Assembly (NCBI GenBank): GCA_035222895.1
Contig: JAVYIG010000039.1
Coordinates: 620,001-684,000 of the forward strand
Origin: Strongylocentrotus droebachiensis
Lineage: Eukaryota > Echinodermata > Echinoidea > Camarodonta > Strongylocentrotidae
Direction of reading: 5' to 3'
Length of the DNA: 64,000 bases
Under the pieces are notes generated by a model. It was not told the origin of the DNA and searched no databases. It saw only the letters and a list, made by a program, of their open reading frames with translations. A program made the translations under genes and the position numbers. Below, piece by piece: positions 1 through 9,478 of this stretch. The stretch's first letter is position 1. Each line of letters begins with the position of its first letter.

Positions 1-1
1 C

Positions 2-724
2 GTTGCAGGGGTCGCGATTTTGTTAACAATTGCTGTTCTGATTAGGATTCGAAGAACATGTTGCATCCCTCAAGCAAACATAGAATTACGGAAAGGTCGG
101 GGTGACTCTAAACGAATAAAGATGAGAACCATCTCCACTACTGTCCCAGATTTTACCTTCCACAACAGTGAGATAAAAATTTGTCATTTGCAGGAAAATG
201 ACTTGAATAGAGATAGCTCTCACTACTACGCACCAATCATGGATTTTGCGGCGGAGCCAGGTATTTCACCCGCGGATGAAACCAATGTTATGAATATCAC
301 TTCAAGTGATATTTCGGGGTCGATTCTCTCTGGCAAAGGACTTGCTGAAAACGCAATGAACAGAGACGGCTGCGCCATTTCAGAGACAAAATTGAAAGGC
401 ACTCCAGAACAAGATGTCCCTGAAGTCCATTTATATTTTGAGCTTGCAAATGACCATGCATCGCGCCGTTTTCCTGATATGTTTCCATCTTCTCCTCGTG
501 TAGAAATTCAACCGCAGCAAGAATCTCACCATGACTTAACAACCAACCACCAGGAACTCTCTGGAGAAGTATTTGTGGATAACATACTTTACCAATCGTC
601 AGAGGGGATTCCAAAAGAAACGGTATATGAAACCGTTGATTCAAATATGAGTCAATCCGGATTGTATTTTGTTCTAAAAGACTCCTCAGTAAAACCAAAT
701 TCCTCCAGTAAATCTTTTCTCTGA
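2..724 (+). CDS. Alpha-type Ig receptor R1, 3' part only (membrane span and cytoplasmic tail)
   Basis: The window opens inside the transmembrane segment of a receptor whose tail is nearly identical to that of R4 (14160-14882); the signal peptide, Ig domains and stalk lie upstream of the window. The open frame starts at base 2 and ends with TGA at 722-724. A hydrophobic stretch (VAGVAILLTIAVLI) is followed by basic residues (RIRRTCC), the usual stop-transfer pattern. The tail of about 220 residues carries tyrosine motifs: YYAPI, LYFEL, ILYQSS, VYETV and LYFVL near the C terminus. YxxL/I/V motifs of this kind can recruit SH2 proteins or endocytic adaptors; which applies here is not shown. The AATAAA found after R4 is changed to AATAAT here (near 793). 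The frame is open throughout, so the gene is probably functional. Confidence 0.85.
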   Translation, partial: VAGVAILLTIAVLIRIRRTCCIPQANIELRKGRGDSKRIKMRTISTTVPDFTFHNSEIKICHLQENDLNRDSSHYYAPIMDFAAEPGISPADETNVMNITSSDISGSILSGKGLAENAMNRDGCAISETKLKGTPEQDVPEVHLYFELANDHASRRFPDMFPSSPRVEIQPQQESHHDLTTNHQELSGEVFVDNILYQSSEGIPKETVYETVDSNMSQSGLYFVLKDSSVKPNSSSKSFL

Positions 725-1540
725 GATTTGTCTGATCCTCCACTTAAGATAGCTTTCGATGGCGAACTTCCGGGACATTGATACCATGTTAACAAAACTC
801 TAATAATACATGCACGTGCACGTATTCTTTTCTCGGAGATATGACTTCAATAACCTCCAATCTTTACCACCTTTTTGGCTCTCACCCAAAAAATTCGGGT
901 CCCTCAATAAACGAGTCTGAAGCCTCTCGTGAAGTGTTAGTGGACATGACATCGAAAAACATTATATTATTCAAGTACAGAATGCACATGAAACAATTAA
1001 CTGCATTTACATGTAGACGATCGTTTTTTTATACAATGTTCATACGTTAACCTTTGCTCTACTCAATTTCTCTTTGGTTCTCACCTGAAAGAAGACTTTG
1101 TGAAAAAATTGACCAATGTTAGTAATACCCCTACGTTCTTTACGTTAGTCGGATCAAATTGCTATATTAAAGCCAACCAATACAACCACGACAGTGTGTG
1201 TCATCGTATCTGGTATTTAACCGAACATCAGCGTGAGGATCGGGGCTCCCTTCACGGTGCTTGTGTCATTTCCATCTCGCGCGAAATATTTGATTGAGTT
1301 GATATAAGAATCTTTCACATTTTTGTAAACAAATTAATGCCTATCTGTCTATAAACAAAGCAATTGATTTAAACTGTTGATACTCATTGACAGCTGCTAA
1401 GAATGTGTTACTATTATGACCAAGTTTTCATTATCTGGCTTAATATGTGTTTTATATTTCATAAAGAACAAGATTGATGGTTAGTGAGATTTTTCACACC
1501 AAAAGGGTAGTTCCATTTAATAAGCAGTCAAAAAACGAAA
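725..1540. other. 3' flank of R1, no gene recognised
   Basis: AT-rich DNA homologous to 14883-15639. Short open frames occur but are not conserved between the two blocks (they shift or stop), so I do not call them. It probably includes the 3' untranslated region of R1. Confidence 0.5.
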
Positions 1541-2290
1541 AGGCAATTCACAGATGAAAAGATAGTATTAATAGTAATACTGTACAAAACCTTAATTCAG
1601 CCTCATTTCGCTTATTGCAGCACAATTTGGATGAACGGTAGAGAAACTCGGTTAAAAGAACCTCAAACTCTACAAAATAGATGTTTGAGATCTGTACTCG
1701 GAGTGAATAGTAGATTTTACACTAAAATTCTATATAAAACCCTTGAAATTGACATGCTAAAAGAATACTGGGTCAAACAGGCTTTAGTTACTATATTTAA
1801 GTTGTTACATAATCTTAGTCCACCTGTTTTATCTCTATTGATCGAATTTAATACTAATGTAGGCTATATGTTCCGTTATGCTAATTCACCAATCCAATTT
1901 TCTTCAACATAGTCCATTATACCATGCATCAAAGCTTTTTAATACCTTGCCTAACGATCTCAGAATTATTATTAAAAAAAAATCTTACAACATTGAGATT
2001 AGTAAAATGTAATATATTTCCTCACTTCTTTCATCTCGTAGCTACTTTTTTTTTTTCTCAATCTTTTTTTTTTTTATCTCCCTTTGTCACTATGAATCGA
2101 TTTTGTACTTAAATTTCTGTAAATATGTTCATTTATTATTAATTGCATATTTGTTTGTAAATTGTATTTTCATTGATTTTATATTCTATTCGAATTTTAT
2201 GTAATCACGGCCTCGCTGAAAAACAGCTTTTGCTGAATGCGGGCACAATTATTGTATTTGTTTTTAACCGAGAATAAAATAAATATACCA
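1541..2290 (+). mobile_element. 5'-truncated non-LTR retrotransposon 3' end (CR1/L2-like), block A
   Basis: Around 1580-1912 a broken frame reads like the C-terminal end of a LINE reverse transcriptase (QPHFAYCSTIW, LQNRCLRSVLGV, LEIDMLKE), a region found after the catalytic domain in CR1/L2-type elements. An AT-rich 3' UTR follows and ends in repeated AATAAA-like words near 2275-2290. The catalytic part is absent. The same fragment sits at the matching place in block B (15640-16385), so it inserted before the duplication. Clade assignment is tentative. Confidence 0.7.
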
Positions 2291-2633
2291 AACTATAACA
2301 AAAGATATTAATATCGATCATTATCATACTTTACTATACTATGCAAATTCGCTTGTGTTCATCGCCCTCTTGCGAGAGACATTGAGAAAGCAGCTATGTC
2401 ATACAATCGCGAAAGAAAAAAAAAGTGTTTACAAACGTAGTGACAACTGTAAATACCTTGTGAATATGTTGTTAATGTAGATTTTGTATTCATGTTTTTG
2501 TTTGTGTGCTCTTTAAGCCTTTATTTAACCCAAGGGACCGAAAGGTGTTCCAATAAATTTCAAGTTCAAACAAAATATTTATTATCATAGGATGGCAAGT
2601 GAAGGTCACATATTAGGTAGGTATATGCAACAT

Positions 2634-3184
2634 CAACATCAAGAGAAGGATAGCTCTCGCTAAATCTGCATTTTCAAAGTTAGGCAAAATTCTGACAAAT
2701 CGAACAATGTGTATGAGGACCAGAATAAGGGTATTGAATTGTTACATCTACCCAGTACTTATGTATGGCAGTGAAACATGGACTTTAGCCTCTGATACTA
2801 AAAAGCGTTTGGAAAGTCTCGAAATGTGGTTTCTAAGAAGAATGATGAAAATCCCCTGGACTGACAAAAATAGTAATGAGGAAGTTCTTACACGAGCTGG
2901 AGTGCAAAGGAAAATGATACGTGAGATGTTGATTAGGCAGTTGAAGTTCATGGGTCACATTACACGTAAAGAAGGCCTAGAGAACCTTGCTTTGACAGGG
3001 AAAATTGTGGGAAGAAGGAGTAGGGAAAGAAGGAGGATACTTTGGATGGACAGTCTGCAGAAATTGTTGGAAGAGAGAGGAGTGAAAGAACTGGGAGTGG
3101 TACTAATACAGAAGGCTAGGAGCCGAGGGTTGTGGAACAGCATGATCGCCAAAGTCAAACGATATGGAACTTAGAGAGAGAGAG
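2634..3184 (+). mobile_element. 5'-truncated LINE insertion with 11-bp target duplication
   Basis: The frame 2635-3174 encodes the C-terminal region of an endonuclease/reverse-transcriptase type LINE protein (RIALAKSAFSKL, YGSETWTLAS, LESLEMWFLRRMMKI), stop at 3172-3174, then a short AG-rich tail. The direct repeat ATATGCAACAT flanks it exactly at 2623-2633 and 3185-3195. Block B keeps the uninterrupted site near 16712. The short microsatellite tail and truncation resemble RTE/Jockey-like elements; the clade is not settled. The open frame suggests a recent insertion. Confidence 0.85.
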
Positions 3185-3195
3185 ATATGCAACAT

Positions 3196-4216
3196 ATTGT
3201 CAACCACAAATAAAATGTAATGTGTAGTATTTTGTTAATGTAGTCAAGGAACGGTTGAAAATCTTACATGTTTTTGCTCAAACGGTTGTCCACGCATCCA
3301 TCCGCTCCTTTCAGCCAGTACACAGGACATAATGTTCTCATTATCGTCACCTGGGTTGTAAGTGGCAAATGTAGAGATGTGTCTAATCAACAGGCCTAAG
3401 TGCCTCGGCTTGTACTAGAACCCCTAAAATGTTTATCCATGTTATGACTTTTTAAAATCTAAAATATCACTTGCTAATGAGATTGGAGTAGCAAATATAT
3501 ACCCATGGTACGTTGACAGTCAATCAGGCGGTTCCAAATAGCATTGTCACCGGAATATTACTGACAAATTCATCAACGACGTTTCCCCTGGAAAGCCATG
3601 AACAAACATCACTAAAACTTGCAGCGGATCCAAATGCTTCCTTCGACGGCCCAAGGTACTTTACACCTCCCCTGTTTATCTATTTCTGGATACGCCATTG
3701 CGTAGACACATTCCTTGAAAGTGAAAGTGGCTGAAATAGCTCTACAAAACAATCAAGGCAGTTCTTTATTTGCGTGGATACTTTTCAATGTTCAAGTAGA
3801 TGCTTGTAATGATCATCAATCTTTGTGTTTTTATCAAACATTTATCAAACATATCTTACGATTGAGGTTCTCAATCTCAATCAAGTATTATACCTGTCAT
3901 GTTTATAAACTATTAGAACTATTAAAACTTAGAAACTATTAAAACCAATAAAATGAAAATGAAAGCAAACGACAAATTTGCAAAGATCTACCACATGAAT
4001 AGGAGCACAACCAAGCAGATTTAGTGCTCAGCAATTATTTCTATCACGCTACTCCTCACTGGCACCTTGTCGAGAAATCTTCTGGTAATTCTTGAAGAAG
4101 ACATTTAAATTACAGAATTTGTTACATTACGGAGCAACTTCAGAAATACTTACCCGTGTTCGCACAATTCATGGTCTTTGTCAAATACTGACGGTATCAG
4201 TACTTAAATGATTTTG
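3196..4216. other. Intergenic, no gene recognised
   Basis: Homologous to about 16720-17775 in block B. Near 3687 and 17257 the words GGATACGCCATTG resemble a decayed hAT-element end. Open frames here are short and not conserved. I see no promoter elements I could defend. Confidence 0.4.
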
Positions 4217-4239
4217 GTCTCACATTGGAATCGATCGCA

Positions 4240-4560
4240 GTGGATAATAAATTGACATCTTTTGGCTTGACCGTACGAGCATCGAATAGTATGAGTGTCG
4301 ATTTATAAAAACTCAACAATAAACTGTGGACATTTATTCACAAAAATTGCATTTTGAAGAGCTCGTCACAAGATCAATATCTCATATTCACCTTAGAACC
4401 ATCCATGAAACGAGAATATGAAAGAATCTTCTGTAATGTAATTACATTTTGCAACTGGTTCGGCTGAACATATTAATTGGCTCTGTAAAGATACTCAACC
4501 GCCAAATTTTACTTCATGCTGGACTAGGACAGAAAGCTACGATACAGGTTTTTTCAATTA
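4240..4560 (+). pseudogene. Possible decayed Ig-domain exon upstream of R2
   Basis: Read in shifting frames, this stretch and its block B twin (17776-18150) give fragments with Ig-like character. In the twin, LTVRVLNSTSYINPTINC parallels the receptor start TVRVLN...LDC. In both copies a second piece reads ATGSA.HINW..KD then TSCWTRTESYDTGF, with a Trp and a Cys spaced as in an Ig domain. Several stops and frame changes interrupt it. It could be the ruin of a fourth receptor type or of an extra upstream exon. Chance resemblance is possible; confidence is low. Confidence 0.3.
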
Positions 4561-4588
4561 TATTTGGTTTGAGATTTCTACTTTTGAC

Positions 4589-6616
4589 ATGGCACTTTTG
4601 AACGCCTCTACGATTATTCTTTTGTGTTTAGCCTTCCGCACATTCTGCAATGCGTCAGTATCCGTGACGAGAGTACTGAACGTTGGGGATAGCATGACAC
4701 TAGATTGCGTAACGGACTGGGATCCAGATATCAATATGTATTGGGTTCGGCGCAAGAACGGATCAGACCAATATTTAGCAAAGGATGGTATATTATATCC
4801 CAAACGTGACATTTATGAAACATTCCGTTATGATCCGATTATTTCCGTCAGTTACTACAGCTTTGTAAATGCTTCGTCTGATAGAGTGAGTAAGATTCTA
4901 GCGCTTAGCATTTCAAACATTACAGAGCAAGATTCAGCCGAGTACATCTGTGTATCAAAAAACGTTTCGAACACAAAAACAATATATCTGTATTTTTATA
5001 ACATCCGTGTTGTAACTTGCAATTGTTCAATTGATACAAACGTGACGTGTGTTCTGATCGGTTTCAATAGTCCTCATTGGCAACCTTTGACGATCATCTT
5101 TAACGGAGGAACTGTTAAAACTGGGGTGATTGGAAATCGTCTGGCATTTGGCCATCAAGATCTGAATGATTTAGCACTTGAACCTTCTATCCGTCTATTT
5201 TCCGATGATGGCCTCATGTCAGATATAACGTGCATTATTCCCGTCCAGTCGAAACCGCCATCCACACAGAGGACGACGACCACAGTCTTGCCAAGCCAAC
5301 CTAGACATTCATCCGCACAAGGTACGACAAGGATCATTGGCCCCACCAATGAAACATCTTCATCGCATGAATTGTTAAGCACAACGATAACATCCTTACA
5401 TAAGACTAAATTAACAACCATGAGCCCACATTCAGGATCGCAACGGTATTTACGTTCTTCTTCATCGCCATCTTCCTCACAGCCGTCCATTTCTTCACAA
5501 CAAACTGCATCTCCCTCATCCACACGGAGGACGACGACCGCTGTCTTGCTAAGCCAACCTAGACCGTCATCGACAATCAAGGATGGTGATCATGATAGTT
5601 ATCACGGCAAAATGATTATCACTGCACTCGCTGTGAGTATCTTGGTTGTTGTTCTCATCGTAACAGCTGTCGCGGGGGCATCAATTTGGAGACAAGCGTT
5701 GAGATCCAAACGTGGTCGAGCGAACTTGGACAAAATTGAAGACTGTTCCGATTCTGATGGGGTAGGTAATTTGTCATTGTAAATTAATTTCATATGTTGT
5801 TGCACATGCAGCCCCGATATATCATTTTGATAGAACAGTTCAGCTAATTAAATACGAATTTACTAATTTCGATAGCATTGTAAATCTTCAATAATTCAAA
5901 GACAAGAACATGGTTTAGAAATTAGAAGCATATGTCTATAAAGCTGGTATACTCTGTCACACTAGCATGATTATATGATAATGCATCACAATTGTTTTTT
6001 GTAAAATAAAGCAAACGTTTCATCCGAACGAGTAACAATTAAAGTAATATCATAGGTTCAACTTCATCCCACTAATTTTCCACCCATTTATCTTCCTTAA
6101 AAACATTAGAATTTTTCCCGATTCGCCATCCACCTAAACCATGAGTACGAGAGCACAGTGCCCGTACCACTTACCTCTATGTGTACTAAAGTTGAAGACG
6201 ACACTCTGGCCTATCCGAGCAGCTTCTTGGCTCTCACAGAAACCTCACCAACTTCACAGGATTACGAAGAAGTGGGCAACAATCTGCAGGAGGACACGGG
6301 TGCAGACGACTTCACCTTTCCTAACGTAAGAGGCCAAGATACCCAGGGTTACGGTGTCATGGTAACCAACGTTAAAGATGGGGATCCGTACGCTTATTCT
6401 GTTTCAAATGTCACGCTCCACAACATCATTCCGGTTCAGGAATATGACGATATTAAGGAAGGAGAAGGGTTCATCGTTCCAACTGCAAAACGAGCCCCGA
6501 TCATTGACGACAAAGATGAAGATGACTACCTAGTTCCCCATTTCAGGCTTTGCAAGGATAAGATGGTGATGTCTATTCCAGACGAGGGTGGGCGTACTGA
6601 AGCCACAGACTGCTGA
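4589..6616 (+). CDS. Beta-type two-Ig transmembrane receptor R2 (two exons)
   Basis: Exon 1 is 4589-5761; GGG/GTAGGT is the donor. Exon 2 is 6152-6616; the acceptor AG at 6150-6151 restores phase 0, giving about 545 residues. Signal peptide about 1-22. A V-type Ig domain follows with Cys40, Trp52, the D-S-A-E-Y-I-C pattern and Cys121. A second Ig-like domain has CNCS, TNVTC and DITC. Several N-glycosylation sites (NIT, NVS, NVT) and a Ser/Thr/Pro stalk lead to a membrane span at about 341-363. The exon 2 tail carries YEEV, YGVM, YDDI and YLVP, suited to SH2 adaptors. Function is inferred to be ligand recognition at the cell surface. The ectodomain is nearly that of R3, while the span and tail match R5, so the gene looks chimeric. 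Ligand and partners are unknown. Confidence 0.82.
6005..6010 (+). promoter_or_regulatory. Candidate intronic polyadenylation signal of R2
   Basis: AATAAA lies in the intron between the two R2 exons. If exon 1 is not spliced it reads GVGNLSL and stops at 5780-5782, so use of this signal would give a membrane receptor without the tyrosine-rich tail. The matching place in R5 has the same signal (19438-19443) and a similar ending (WVGSLSL). Confidence 0.45.
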
Positions 6617-6732
6617 TAGCCAAAAGAAGACTAAGATCTTCCCACTCCTCACGACGTAGATGAGCATGAGATGGTTCCCAACACAAGGCTTTGCAGGAGT
6701 AAAACGATTCGGCTAGTGAGCACTAATTTTTT

Positions 6733-6898
6733 TATTTATTTTTTTGCTCCCGAAAATTTGAAAATCGCGCCAGCCGAAAATTCGCTCAGTGGGGGGGGGG
6801 GCCATTCTTTTCTTTTTTGGCACTCGAAAATTTGAAAAATCACACCCCCGCCCCCCCCCCCCCCCCCCCCCCCCTGGATCCGCCACTGCCCCACTCTT
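6733..6898. mobile_element. hAT-like element fragment with homopolymer tracts, block A
   Basis: It contains the words CCCGAAAATTTGAAAATCGC and GAAAATTCGCTCAGTGG, a long poly-G and poly-C tract, and ends CCTGGATCCGCCACTG, the reverse of a typical hAT terminus CAGTGGCGGATCC. The left terminus is not clear. Block B has the same fragment at 20480-20656, and internal words recur in the R6 insertion (26162-26675). Confidence 0.6.
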
Positions 6899-7086
6899 TG
6901 ACAGATTATTGTGTTACAATACAGCACAAATATTCAACAAGACAAACAGAAGGTTGACATGTACATCTACCAACATTTAGGACTACCAAGTGACAGTTTT
7001 GTCTTTTTTTTTTTGGAAGTGCCTAATGGAATAGAATGTCAAGTATTAAATACATACAGAAGCTGTCTAAGGAATTCACTAAAACA

Positions 7087-7697
7087 TGATAATAATAATA
7101 ATAATAATCTTTTTAAAGTCCATTCCAAATGTTATTAAACCGAAAATGGACATTCTTGAGCCCGGCAGCCACTGAGCAGCGCCAGATCGACGTTGCTCTA
7201 TCCCTTTATTGTTGAACGCCAAACAAGGTAGAAGCAACTCCCGTTTTTTAAAGGTAAAGACCAGTAATGGTCATGCGATTGCATTGTGAAAGAAACGTTG
7301 TGGAATCGATCAGAAAAGGTTGATCATCTAGCATCTAGCATCTGCAAGGTTCTGGAATCATCAAAATGATAAGAAATTTGGCCCATTCTTCGTAAATTTA
7401 CAAGCACTATACACAGAAAGATGTATATGGGACTACCCTATATCTCTCACACGACCATGAGAGAAACAAATTTACCAAATATATGAATTAGTAGGCGGTT
7501 TCTATCATCATGTATTAGTCAAAACATATTCTTTCACATGATTGGTAATGAGAGCTTCCATTTCATTTTTTGAAATTGGGGCGTTTCCAATACTGGTCTT
7601 TACCTTTAACGTCTTTTGGTATGACGCGGCCGGGGTTCGAACCCACGAACCTCCCGGTTGAGAGGCGGACGCTCTACTGACTGAGCCAACACAAGAC
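7087..7697 (-). mobile_element. tRNA-derived SINE, split by a nested MITE
   Basis: Read on the - strand, the head (about 7697-7625) looks like a tRNA: box A GGCTCAGTCAGTAGAGC and box B GGTTCGAACCC. The body continues and ends in an ATT-repeat tail at about 7087-7107. A 354-bp TTAA-flanked element (7252-7605) interrupts it; joining the flanks restores a continuous SINE body. It is not a functional tRNA gene because the tRNA-like part leads straight into the SINE body. Confidence 0.75.
7252..7605. mobile_element. TTAA-flanked MITE (Kolobok/piggyBac-like) nested in the SINE
   Basis: The ends are an inverted repeat, AGGTAAAGACCAGTA, perfect over 15 bp, and TTAA flanks both sides (7248-7251 and 7606-7609). 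TTAA target duplications are used by piggyBac and Kolobok transposases; AGG-type ends fit Kolobok better. There is no coding capacity, so it is non-autonomous. Confidence 0.8.
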
Positions 7698-9478
7698 ATT
7701 GTATGTTATTTTGTATATTACACCGTGTTACCAAGTTTAAAATGGTTATCATTGTTGTATTATCTGTTTTATGATTTAAAATTGAGCGTCTTGTGTTTTG
7801 TCTTGAGTCTAGGCTCGAGTTGACCATTTTCTGGCACCATTTACCATTCTTTGGCATAACTTTTGATTCTGTAACATTTCTTTACTATCTTAAAGACATA
7901 TTTTGTTTACGTATTGTTACTGTTGTTGTGGAATAGATCAAATAAATTAATTAATATTAAATGCTTATTTTGATAGGACGAATTCACTATCATTACACAT
8001 TATTAGAAATGTATAGCAAGTTCAATCACTGGCACGAGAAGAAGTAGTCCTTAAATGTATTTATGTTACTTTGACAAAACGATCTTTTTTTGCAGCTTGC
8101 TTAAATCGAAAACTATGAGACCTAAGACCCTTTTAGAGCAATTTTAAATACAATAGTAAATCAAAACTTGGGCTTACTATCCAAACTTTTTCTCTCAATC
8201 TCGGAAAGGCATTAGTAGATTATCATCAAGATAACTTTTGATGATTTTGAGTTGTAATCCCTGCATTTTGAATAATCTATTTAGGCCACGAGTTTTCCTG
8301 CGTGTAAGAAATGTGATTTTCAAAATATCCGAAGTAAGCGAACTATGAAATATTTCATTTGGAACATGGCGAGAGTAAGTCTTTAACAATTGCAAGATGA
8401 GCAATTATCTTAAACCCCGCCCTGAATAACTAACACACCATCTTTCTCGCGGAAATCAATCACGACAGTTATCCTGTAACAGTGGCGTATCCAGACCTTA
8501 ACCTCATTAGAGCCCATTTTGACAGCCCTTGTCTGCGTTATGGTGATGTCCAGGAAAACCTATGTTGAGCATCACTGTTTTAATATGAATGAGTACTAAA
8601 TGTTTTTTCAATGTGTTCAACATATTTTGTGTGTCTCCAAAGGCTGTATTTAATTTGTTTTCTTATGGTTAAAATAACCTGCTAACTACTAGGGCTAACG
8701 TTTTCCTTGGCCGGAAATCTGTCAGAAGGGGATATTATTCCCCCCCCCCCTTTCCATCTCCTTCAAATACGCCAGTGTCATGTAACCAATCAGCTGCTAT
8801 AACTACTTATAAATCATGATTGTCTTTTGGTTTCGCTACGTTTAGAAAGTTTGTGGCTAGTCGATGGTTATAGACATTCACTTTCGCTTAACCTTAACAA
8901 TCAAAGTGATATTTCCTCAATATCATTGTAAGATTTGGCTGGATACGGTCTCTTGAAAATAAAAGTGCTGTAACTCTTCACCAGTGGCCGTCATATTTAC
9001 AGCGCTTGCTTATAAACATGTTGATTATACGTGCCTTGAAGCCCTTGCGCTCTGTCTCTTGAAAGCGGATATTACACCAGCAATAACATGCTTGGAGACG
9101 ACTTGATACCAGCATCGACTAATTAGGTGTGGTCAGACTCAAGAGTCACCTTGTGTAACACCATATGAATATAACTTACTTGATAGGTCTCATTATTTCG
9201 ATGGGAACGCATATATAATGTGTTGATCACTGGGATGTTTTAGGGGCACGGTAGTTGTAATGATATGACAGGACAGTAAAGAATGAGGCGTATATAGAGA
9301 TACGATATGAACACGATGACTAAATTTATCTGAACTATTCTTGCATGGTAATATTGCAAATGTCACGAACGAGAGAGATACTATTTTAATTCAATTATCG
9401 GAGTATGCACACCGGATGTCTATCCCGCACAGGAATAAGAAAGGTTTTGAACTGGTGCTTTGAATTAATTTTGCAGAC
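7698..9478. other. Intergenic region upstream of R3
   Basis: No gene recognised. It is homologous to 21240-23950 of block B, which carries an extra 928-bp element. Just before the R3 start, TTTTGCAG followed by AC and ATG looks like a splice acceptor, and R6 has the same (TTTCTGCAG), so a 5' untranslated exon may lie in this stretch. Confidence 0.45.
8480..8777. mobile_element. hAT-like MITE, block A copy
   Basis: Starts CAGTGGCGTATCC and ends AAATACGCCAGTG; the two ends are near-perfect inverted repeats. Eight-base flanks TCCTGTAA (8472-8479) and TCATGTAA (8778-8785) match at 7 of 8 positions, as expected for hAT elements. The orthologous copy at 22038-22351 shows it pre-dates the duplication. 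No coding capacity. Confidence 0.75.

Noticed and set aside
7625..7697. tRNA-like sequence with boxes A and B on the - strand
   Set aside because: It leads directly into a SINE body and its stems are imperfect, so it is the SINE head, not a tRNA gene. The same applies to 20891-20968.
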